Source: an uncultured Bacteroidota bacterium
GTDB lineage: Bacteria; Bacteroidota; Bacteroidia; Flavobacteriales; Flavobacteriaceae
Reading direction: 5' to 3'
Assembly (NCBI GenBank): GCA_902584445.1
Contig: CACHZY010000012.1
Location: 1-50,864 of the forward strand
Length of the DNA: 50,864 nucleotides
Both the position numbers and the translations under genes were made by a program. Of the stretch, positions 44,214 through 50,864 are shown piece after piece. Every line of letters starts with the position of its first letter. Position 1 is the first letter of the stretch. The notes under the pieces were generated by a model. It had not been told where the DNA came from. It made no database searches and saw only the letters and a list, made by a program, of their open reading frames with translations.

Positions 44214-46688
44214 ATGTATGTAGTTAAAAGAGATGGTCGCAAAGAGCCGATAATGTTTGACAAAATCACTGCTCGTATTAGAAAGCTCAACTATGGGCTT
44301 AATGGGTTAGTTGATCCTGTAAGAGTTGCAATGCGAGTAATTGAAGGATTATATGATGGTGTAACAACCTCAGAATTAGATAATCTTGCTGCAGAAATTG
44401 CAGCGACTATGACTACTACTCACCCAGACTATACTCAGTTAGCTGCAAGGATTTCTGTTTCTAATCTGCACAAAAACACTAAAAAGTCTTTCTCATCTAC
44501 CATGAAAGACCTCTACGAATATATCAACCCTAGAACTGGAAAAAAAGCCCCTCTTCTATCCGATGAAGTGTACGAAATAATCAAAAAAAATGCTGAAAAA
44601 ATTGATTCGAGTATTATCTATAATCGTGACTTTGGCTATGACTTTTTTGGATTTAAGACACTTGAAAGATCCTATTTATTAAAACTTAATGGTCATATCG
44701 TAGAGCGTCCTCAACACATGTTAATGCGAGTATCGATTGGGATTCACATGGAGGATTTAGAGGCTGCATTTGAAACTTATGAGTTGATGTCAAAGCGATA
44801 TTTTACCCACGCTACTCCAACGCTTTTCAACTCTGGAACACCCAAGCCTCAAATGTCTTCATGTTTCCTACTTACCATGCGCGATGACAGTATTGATGGA
44901 ATATATGATACACTGAAACAAACTGCAAAAATATCTCAGTCCGCGGGAGGAATAGGTTTATCTATTCATAATATTAGAGCAACAGGCTCATATATTGCCG
45001 GTACCAATGGAACTTCAAATGGGATTGTTCCTATGCTTAGAGTATTTAATGACACTGCACGTTATGTTGATCAAGGAGGTGGTAAAAGAAAAGGTTCATT
45101 TGCAATTTATGTTGAGCCATGGCATGCTGATATTTTCGACTTTCTGGAACTAAAGAAGAATCACGGTAAGGAAGAAATGAGGGCTAGAGATTTATTCTAC
45201 GCCATGTGGATCTCAGATCTTTTTATGAAAAGAGTTGAGGGAAACAGTACTTGGACATTAATGTGTCCAAATGAGTGTCCAGGACTTTATGATTGTCACG
45301 GTGAAGAATTCGAAAAACTATACTTAAAATATGAGGAAGAAGGTAAGGGAAGAAAAACGATACAAGCAAGAGAACTTTGGGATAAAATACTTGAATCTCA
45401 AATCGAAACTGGAACTCCCTACATGTTATACAAAGACTCTGCTAATAGAAAATCAAATCAAAAAAATCTTGGAACAATAAGATCTTCTAATCTATGTACT
45501 GAAATTCTAGAATATACCTCAAAAGATGAAGTAGCAGTTTGTAACCTAGCATCTATTGCCTTAAATATGTTTGTAGAAAATGGTAAATTCAATCACGATG
45601 AATTATTCGATGTAACAAAAAGGGTAACAAAAAATCTGAATAGGGTAATTGATCGTAATTACTACCCAGTCAAGGAAGCAGAAAACTCTAATATGAGACA
45701 TCGTCCTATAGGACTTGGTGTTCAGGGTTTGGCAGATACATTTATTAAAATGAGGCTTCCATTTACTAGTGAAGAATCAAAAACTTTAAATCAGGAAATT
45801 TTTGAAACCCTTTACTTCGCTGCGGTAACTGCATCAGTTGAAGAGGCTGAAAAAGATGGTCCTTATAAATCCTTCAAAGGATCACCTATGTCTAAGGGAG
45901 AATTCCAACATAATTTATGGGGAATTAAAGATGAGGAACTCAGTGGAAGATGGGACTGGGCAGATTTAAGGAAAAAAGTTAAGAAACATGGGGTAAGAAA
46001 CTCGTTACTTGTAGCACCCATGCCAACAGCATCAACCTCTCAAATTCTAGGCAACAACGAGTGTTTCGAGCCCTATACCTCTAATATATATACTCGTAGA
46101 GTCCTATCTGGAGAGTTTATTGTTGTAAATAAACACTTATTGGAAGACCTTGTCAACCTTGGGCTTTGGAACGAAGACATGAAACAACAATTGATGCAAG
46201 CCAATGGATCAATCCAGAAAATAAATGGAATTCCTGATGATGTTAAAGAACTTTATAAAACTGTCTGGGAAATGAGTATGAAGGATATAATCGACATGTC
46301 AAGACATCGTGGATACTTTATTGATCAATCTCAATCGCTAAATCTCTTTATGGAAGGTGCAACTATGGCAAAACTAACGTCAATGCATTTTTATGCTTGG
46401 AAGTCTGGACTCAAAACCGGTATGTATTATCTAAGAACAAAATCAGCTGTAGATGCCATTAAGTTTACATTGGATAATACCAAAGCGGAAAAAGAAGTTG
46501 AGAAAAACCTAGCCGAATCTTCAGTTTCCGTTAATGAGAAAACAACTACTGCATCCATAGCTGCTTCATCTCAAAGTGAAACTAAAGCAGATGTAGTAGT
46601 AGAGCCACTTGATCCAGATGAACTCAAACAAATGTTGGAGCAGTCAAAAAAAAATGAAGACGATGACTGCCTAATGTGCGGCTCATAA
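44214..46688 (+). CDS. nrdA: Ribonucleotide reductase class Ia, alpha subunit
   Basis: 824 residues. It reduces ribonucleoside diphosphates to deoxy forms. The N-terminal ATP-cone (1-90: [20 protein letters not shown]) gives allosteric activity control. Active-site cysteines are Cys217 ([11 protein letters not shown]), Cys428 (SNLCTEILE) and Cys443 ([11 protein letters not shown]), the middle one carrying the thiyl radical. The stacked tyrosines of the radical path lie in [14 protein letters not shown]. The flexible C-terminal tail ends DDDCLMCGS, with Cys819 and Cys822 for thioredoxin or glutaredoxin reduction. A stretch rich in Ser, Ala and Glu before the tail is a linker. A strong terminator follows the stop. 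Confidence 0.98.
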   Translation: MYVVKRDGRKEPIMFDKITARIRKLNYGLNGLVDPVRVAMRVIEGLYDGVTTSELDNLAAEIAATMTTTHPDYTQLAARISVSNLHKNTKKSFSSTMKDLYEYINPRTGKKAPLLSDEVYEIIKKNAEKIDSSIIYNRDFGYDFFGFKTLERSYLLKLNGHIVERPQHMLMRVSIGIHMEDLEAAFETYELMSKRYFTHATPTLFNSGTPKPQMSSCFLLTMRDDSIDGIYDTLKQTAKISQSAGGIGLSIHNIRATGSYIAGTNGTSNGIVPMLRVFNDTARYVDQGGGKRKGSFAIYVEPWHADIFDFLELKKNHGKEEMRARDLFYAMWISDLFMKRVEGNSTWTLMCPNECPGLYDCHGEEFEKLYLKYEEEGKGRKTIQARELWDKILESQIETGTPYMLYKDSANRKSNQKNLGTIRSSNLCTEILEYTSKDEVAVCNLASIALNMFVENGKFNHDELFDVTKRVTKNLNRVIDRNYYPVKEAENSNMRHRPIGLGVQGLADTFIKMRLPFTSEESKTLNQEIFETLYFAAVTASVEEAEKDGPYKSFKGSPMSKGEFQHNLWGIKDEELSGRWDWADLRKKVKKHGVRNSLLVAPMPTASTSQILGNNECFEPYTSNIYTRRVLSGEFIVVNKHLLEDLVNLGLWNEDMKQQLMQANGSIQKINGIPDDVKELYKTVWEMSMKDIIDMSRHRGYFIDQSQSLNLFMEGATMAKLTSMHFYAWKSGLKTGMYYLRTKSAVDAIKFTLDNTKAEKEVEKNLAESSVSVNEKTTTASIAASSQSETKADVVVEPLDPDELKQMLEQSKKNEDDDCLMCGS

Positions 46689-46709
46689 ATTTATAGATTT
46701 ACTTTTTTT

Positions 46710-46744
46710 AGCGCTTATTCATTATTGAATAAGCGCTTTTTTTT
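46710..46744 (+). terminator. Rho-independent terminator after nrdBA
   Basis: AGCGCTTATTC (46710-46720) and GAATAAGCGCT (46727-46737) form a perfect 11-bp stem around the loop ATTATT, followed by a run of eight T ending at 46744. It lies 22 bp after the nrdA stop and should end the nrdB-nrdA transcript. This is the clearest terminator in the window. Confidence 0.9.
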
Positions 46745-46818
46745 GTTATTAATATCCTGATTATCAATTAATTATTATTCTTATGTAAATTTAATGTTAA
46801 CTGAATGTAAATTTTTTG

Positions 46819-46826
46819 TAAGTTTG
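46819..46826 (+). promoter_or_regulatory. -7 promoter box of the MORN-repeat gene
   Basis: TAAGTTTG matches TAnnTTTG, 25 bp ahead of the ATG. The -33 region is AT-rich without an obvious TTG. It lies downstream of the nrdA terminator, so the small gene has its own start. Confidence 0.4.
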
Positions 46827-46851
46827 TCACGAACATCTAAAGGTTCAGATT

Positions 46852-47208
46852 ATGAGAAATTTAATATTTATTGCCTTAATAGCCACACTATCGTTAAGCG
46901 CTCAGCAAAAAGAAGCTCCAAAATTTACTCTTGAAGGAAGGTTAACTAAAGCAGTATTTTATCATGATAATGGAGAGATCGCACAAATCGGATATTTTAA
47001 AAACAAAAAGCGTCACGGGAATTGGATCAGCTATTACCGTACTGGCAAAAAGTCTGCTACGGGCTTATACCGATCAGGGTTGAAAACCGGCCAATGGTTT
47101 TTTTGGAAAGAAAACAACTTGATTGAAGTAATCTACAAAGACAATAAAATAGTCAATGTGCTTGAGTGGAATAACAGCGAGAAAAAAATGATCGCAGTAA
47201 ATGAATAA
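46852..47208 (+). CDS. Exported MORN-repeat (YwqK-like) protein
   Basis: 118 residues with a signal peptide (cleavage near LSLSAQQ). The mature part has three MORN_2-type repeats of Gly-x-x-x-x-x-x-Tyr/Phe pattern: NGEIAQIGYFKNKKRHGNWI, TGKKSATGLYRSGLKTGQWF and a shorter final turn. Databases often call this family an antitoxin of the YwqK type, but a signal peptide and the absence of a partner gene make that doubtful here. A periplasmic or surface structural role is more likely. It is a single-gene unit between the nrdA terminator and the convergent phosphate transporter gene. Confidence 0.88.
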   Translation: MRNLIFIALIATLSLSAQQKEAPKFTLEGRLTKAVFYHDNGEIAQIGYFKNKKRHGNWISYYRTGKKSATGLYRSGLKTGQWFFWKENNLIEVIYKDNKIVNVLEWNNSEKKMIAVNE

Positions 47209-47232
47209 CCCCACTTGTTATAAAGGGTAGTA

Positions 47233-49500
47233 TTAATATTTTACTTTTTTACTTACCCTGTAGAATTCTTCTACCAAATCAAACTTGTGAAGGATAAGAT
47301 CTTTTGTTCGAATTAGAATATTAAAGTAGAGTGCCGTGTTCTTGGGACTTGTTTCTCCCTCAATTCTTAGAATCTGTTTGTCTATCTTCTGATTTAATAA
47401 CTCAAAGTTTTGCTTTTTTTGAATCAAAACATCGTTAAACTCCTTATCACTAAATTTTAGATTAAAAGCTTCAATACCTTCTTTGAAAACAGAGGAAATA
47501 GATTCAAAAATCTCATTCAGGTCTTCTACCTGTTGGGTCTTCAGGGGGCTATGGTTGTTGTTGATGTGTTTGTAGCTTTCGTTGGAAATATAGATTAAAT
47601 CTTCTATCAAGTCTGACATTATACCCAACAAAGAAATATAAAAACGGCTGGCAGACACACTGGTTTCATTAGTGCGCTTGAGGAAATAATAGATCCCGTT
47701 TTTCATATCATTTACCTCATCAAATAATTCATCAGCATTTTTTTTCGTGTTAGAAAGTGTCTTCAGATCGTTATTGGATAAACCTCTTATAGTAGAAGCG
47801 TAAATCTCATAGGTATTACCGATCACATTGGCAATATTCATTACACTCTCCTCAATAATTCCTTTGTAGGAATCGCTTTTAGGACTGAGGAGTTTTCCTA
47901 GTTTTCTTTCTTTGTTTTCTCTTCTGTGGTTGATAAAGTTTCTGGAAATCAAAAGGAGTATAATACCCAAAATTATAAGAATAGCCGTAAACCCACCCCA
48001 GTGAATGAGATATAAAATTCCTCCGCAAACCACAAAAGCACTAAAAGCAGTAAAAAACCATCCCCCTATGACATTGATTACGCCCGCCACACGATAAACG
48101 GCGCTATCGGTTCCCCATGCACGATCTGCCAAAGAAGTTCCCATGGTGACCATAAAGGTGACATAGGTAGTAGACAAGGGTAGCTTGAGAGAGGTAGCAA
48201 TAGATATCAAAATGGCGGCTACAGTCAAGTTAATAGAGGCTCTTAACGTATCAAAAGAGGGAGCATTGTCATCTATGACCGCTGAGCGGTCAGAACTCAA
48301 CTCAAAGGAACGACTTATTTTTTGGGAAATTGAAGTTGGAAATAAATTGGAGAAATATTGATTCAATCCTACAAAAAATCGAACCAATAATCTAGATAGA
48401 AAGTTAGGACGAAAGCGTTCCTTTATATTATTCTGATCTGACAGATCTAGAGAAGTTTTTACAACTTTTTTGGCCTTGGAAGAAAACCAAAGTGTTAATA
48501 CCATGATAAGGCCAGAAACCAAAAGAAAGAGTGTTGGCGTTGTTACTTTATTGGAAAGCACACCCATGTTAAACTCATTGGCTGCAATACCCGATACCAC
48601 CCATGCCTCGTAGGATTGGTAGGCAGCTACAGGAACACCAATAAAATTGACCAAGTCGTTACCGGCAAAAGCCAGCGCCAAGGCAAAAGTTCCAACACCA
48701 ATAATTACTTTGTAAATGTCAACTTTAAATCCTCTCGTCAAAAGAAAGGAAAAAAAATACCAAAACAAAAGGCTAGTCAGATTAACCCATAATGTGTAAG
48801 CCTCCAAAAAAGCATTGATCGTCTGACCATCTAAAAAATCGAATTCTATACTGGCATAGGAGGTGCCTTTGATCCCCTTGATTAATATAAAGTTACTTAT
48901 AGCAGCGAGTGAAATTCCCCCAAACAAGGCGTTAATCAACCTTGACTTATTGAGAAAGTTGTGGGTAAGTAAGGCCCTAGATATCCATTGTACAATGGCT
49001 CCAATGGTAAAAGCAATAAAAACAGACAGTAAAATTCCCAAAATAATTTGAGTCGCCTTATCTGTATTTATATAAGTGAACAACTCCATGAGATTGCCCG
49101 AATCCGAAAATATTTTAATTAGCGACATGACAACAGCGGCACCCAGCAATTCAAAAACAATTGATACTGTTGTAGAAGTAGGCATTCCCAGTGTATTGAA
49201 GAAATCCAAAAGTAAGATATCGGTCATCATAACCGCCATAAAAATGAAAATAATATCCTCAAAATAAAATGACCCTGGATTAAATATTCCTTTTCTAGCA
49301 ACTTCCATCATTCCACTCGAGAAAAGAGCCCCAAGTGCAATTCCCAAACTAGCAAGAATCATGATATTTCTGAAAGAAATGGCTTTTGAGCCAATTGCAG
49401 AATTTAAAAAGTTAACCGCATCATTACTTACCCCAACAATAAGGTCACCTATGGCTAGTATAAATAAGAGAACTAAGGTATATAAATACAGATCTTCCAT
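47233..49500 (-). CDS. Inorganic phosphate transporter, PiT family, with C-terminal PhoU-like domain
   Basis: 755 residues. The membrane part (about 1-545) has two PiT signature repeats: VSNDAVNFLNSAIGSKAISF near the N-terminus and FAGNDLVNFIGVPVAAYQSY about residue 280. The motifs MPTSTTVSIVFELLG and KLPLSTTYVTFMVTMGTSLA are also present. PiT proteins move phosphate with H+, Na+ or a divalent metal. The last 200 residues (about 545-755) are a helical cytoplasmic domain (NVIGNTYEIYASTIRGLSNN; LIEDLIYISNESYKHI) of DUF47/PhoU type, which in other bacteria is a separate protein. The fusion is common in Bacteroidota. The gene starts 53 bp from the TonB-receptor stop on the same strand. Confidence 0.95.
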   Translation of the reverse strand: MEDLYLYTLVLLFILAIGDLIVGVSNDAVNFLNSAIGSKAISFRNIMILASLGIALGALFSSGMMEVARKGIFNPGSFYFEDIIFIFMAVMMTDILLLDFFNTLGMPTSTTVSIVFELLGAAVVMSLIKIFSDSGNLMELFTYINTDKATQIILGILLSVFIAFTIGAIVQWISRALLTHNFLNKSRLINALFGGISLAAISNFILIKGIKGTSYASIEFDFLDGQTINAFLEAYTLWVNLTSLLFWYFFSFLLTRGFKVDIYKVIIGVGTFALALAFAGNDLVNFIGVPVAAYQSYEAWVVSGIAANEFNMGVLSNKVTTPTLFLLVSGLIMVLTLWFSSKAKKVVKTSLDLSDQNNIKERFRPNFLSRLLVRFFVGLNQYFSNLFPTSISQKISRSFELSSDRSAVIDDNAPSFDTLRASINLTVAAILISIATSLKLPLSTTYVTFMVTMGTSLADRAWGTDSAVYRVAGVINVIGGWFFTAFSAFVVCGGILYLIHWGGFTAILIILGIILLLISRNFINHRRENKERKLGKLLSPKSDSYKGIIEESVMNIANVIGNTYEIYASTIRGLSNNDLKTLSNTKKNADELFDEVNDMKNGIYYFLKRTNETSVSASRFYISLLGIMSDLIEDLIYISNESYKHINNNHSPLKTQQVEDLNEIFESISSVFKEGIEAFNLKFSDKEFNDVLIQKKQNFELLNQKIDKQILRIEGETSPKNTALYFNILIRTKDLILHKFDLVEEFYRVSKKVKY

Positions 49501-49553
49501 AACTCACTTATGTAAATCTATTGTTTTTTAGAGGATTTATAAAGTTAAATCCA

Positions 49554-50864
49554 CTAGAATCTAATTGAATACCCCAACGATATTGTTCGACCTGGGTCAA
49601 GACTGGAAAACACAAAACCGGTATTGCCGAAATAATCAAAAAGACTTTCTCTTAGATCACCCAGTAGGTTGTCTACTTTTAAGTTGATTGAATGATTATT
49701 ATTTTGCCCAAAAGTCTTAGATGCATTAAGTTTTAAATTGTGAAAAGGCTGGGTATAAACATCAGGAATATTTCCTGCACCGACTATTTCAAGGGTCTCC
49801 CCTTGGACATTGAAATAAGTCCCTATTTCGAAATTTTTATCATAATTTGTAAATGAAATACCTGTGTTAATAATGAAAGGGGATTGTCCTTGCATTTTTC
49901 TTGTATCCTTGATATCACGGTCTGGTTCAGTTGATGTTCTCCCCCTAAATTCTTCATCATTCATTTTCTGAACAGACTCTATCAAAGAAAAATTAAGGTT
50001 TATGCTTAATTTATTTGAGGGGTTTTCAATTAGATTTTTTCTGTATTCTATTTCAAAACCATAAACACTGGCATCATCATTATTTGCAGCTGAGATGGTA
50101 TTTGGAGAATTAAAATTGGGTATGATGATTTCTATTGGATTTTTGAAACTTTTGTAAAATGTACTGACGGCAAATACTTGATTCGCGTTGCCAAATTTTT
50201 CATATCTCAAATCAAAATTATTGACATAGGTAGGCACTAAACTTGGATTTCCAAGAAAAGTTCTTTCAGTTATTGGATCAAAAATTTGAGCCCCAGAGGA
50301 TTCCCTAAAACTTGGTCTGGCTGTGGTGCGAGCGTATGAAAATCTTAAATTGGTGTTTTCATTAAATGAATTAATAAGATTCACTGAGGGATAAATATCG
50401 TTAACATCGATTATCACATCATCATTATAACTGACATTAGTGTCTATAGTTTCTCCGGTATAAATTGTTTTGTACTTTTCAAACCTTAATCCCAAAATTG
50501 ATTTAAGCTTATTTGAAATTTTCAACTCATTAGATACATAGGCTGCTGTTGTACTACTTTTTGACATATACTGGTTGGTGCGCTGGTAACTACCAATGGT
50601 GTAAGCTCCTCTGTATGGGGTTTGGAGTCGCCACAAGTTTGAAGGTAATAGGAGTTGATTTGGATCACCATTTAATGAGGAGGAAAGCCCTAAAAATCCA
50701 ATCTGATAATTACTGGTAGTGAAATCTCTATCCTTATTGGAATAAGCGGCTCCAAAACGGAATTTATTATCATATCTTTTTATTTTATAATTATAATTAA
50801 AGTCTACTTTGGAAGCAAAAGCGTCTTCTTCTAGGTTTCTCCACAATCTAGTTGGCCACTGAGT
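49554..50864 (-). CDS. TonB-dependent receptor, C-terminal part (cut by the window edge)
   Basis: The frame is open to the right edge (TQWPTRLWRNLEED is the first readable text), so about 437 C-terminal residues of a larger gene are seen. Beta-barrel features include LKSILGLRFEKYKTIY, NTNLRFSYARTTARPSFRE, NPSLVPTYVNNFDLRYEKFG and the outer-membrane end DPGRTISLGYSIRF with a terminal Phe. The segment ATTARPSFRESSGAQIFDPI is characteristic of Bacteroidota receptors with a carboxypeptidase-like N-terminal extension (not in view). The substrate is unknown; no SusD or surface-glycan gene is in the window. It lies upstream of the phosphate transporter on the same strand, so a role in phosphate or phosphorylated-ligand uptake is possible but not supported by sequence. 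Confidence 0.93.
   Translation of the reverse strand, partial: TQWPTRLWRNLEEDAFASKVDFNYNYKIKRYDNKFRFGAAYSNKDRDFTTSNYQIGFLGLSSSLNGDPNQLLLPSNLWRLQTPYRGAYTIGSYQRTNQYMSKSSTTAAYVSNELKISNKLKSILGLRFEKYKTIYTGETIDTNVSYNDDVIIDVNDIYPSVNLINSFNENTNLRFSYARTTARPSFRESSGAQIFDPITERTFLGNPSLVPTYVNNFDLRYEKFGNANQVFAVSTFYKSFKNPIEIIIPNFNSPNTISAANNDDASVYGFEIEYRKNLIENPSNKLSINLNFSLIESVQKMNDEEFRGRTSTEPDRDIKDTRKMQGQSPFIINTGISFTNYDKNFEIGTYFNVQGETLEIVGAGNIPDVYTQPFHNLKLNASKTFGQNNNHSINLKVDNLLGDLRESLFDYFGNTGFVFSSLDPGRTISLGYSIRF

Noticed and set aside
46852-47208. YwqK-type antitoxin of a toxin-antitoxin system
   Set aside because: A signal peptide is present and no toxin gene is adjacent; the MORN repeats alone do not show an antitoxin.

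Overview
The window looks like chromosomal DNA of a Bacteroidota bacterium, most likely a flavobacterium. It is AT-rich. It carries an alternative complex III (act) cluster, a TonB-dependent receptor, a HemJ-type protoporphyrinogen oxidase, SPOR, OmpA and Ig-like lipoproteins, and several promoters with the Bacteroidota -7 box TAnnTTTG (one or two with a TTG at -33). I saw no tRNA, rRNA, CRISPR array, insertion sequence, prophage or integrase. Most of the window is housekeeping sequence.

Layout. 1-6067 (minus): actA-actB-actC-actD, a quinol-oxidising respiratory complex, with actD cut by the window edge. 6254-6640 (plus): a small SPOR-domain protein that converges on infB. 6637-11050 (minus): the translation/transcription operon rimP-nusA-infB, with a promoter and a terminator-like hairpin ahead of rimP. 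11201-13603 (plus): a parallel beta-helix protein paired with a diheme cytochrome c lipoprotein, a recurrent gene pair of unknown role. 13683-16273 (plus): a VWA protein and a MoxR/chelatase-like AAA+ ATPase. 16394-18149 (minus): an Ig-like lipoprotein and a possible 27-residue membrane peptide. 18329-22648 (plus): glyS, exodeoxyribonuclease III, an OmpA-family lipoprotein and an aldo/keto reductase. 22751-25882 (minus): a double ABC ATPase, a frameshifted remnant of a BNR/sialidase-like protein, and a serine hydrolase.

26042-35844 is the heme region. hemA-C-D-E-F-B run on the minus strand. Divergent from them, an AraC-type regulator, hemH, a MATE transporter and hemJ run on the plus strand. 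Together they cover glutamyl-tRNA to protoheme except for hemL, which must lie elsewhere. The divergent intergenic region holds AT-rich direct repeats 21 bp apart, a spacing suited to an AraC-family operator. The regulator has a Cys-Pro dipeptide and the ferrochelatase has a five-cysteine insert, so heme- or iron-responsive control is a reasonable hypothesis.

35837-42933 holds an NtrY-like histidine kinase, an acyltransferase, a bacilliredoxin, a TerB/DnaJ membrane protein, a HupE/UreJ-like protein, a dCMP deaminase, an S41 protease, a small membrane protein and a DUF3109 protein. 43145-46744 is nrdB-nrdA (class Ia ribonucleotide reductase) closed by a strong terminator. The window ends with a MORN-repeat protein, a PiT phosphate transporter with a fused PhoU-like domain, and the C-terminal part of a TonB-dependent receptor.

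I found no clearly new multi-gene system. The best leads are the AraC/hem control region, the rimP leader hairpin, the beta-helix/cytochrome pair, the VWA-AAA+ pair and the decayed BNR gene.
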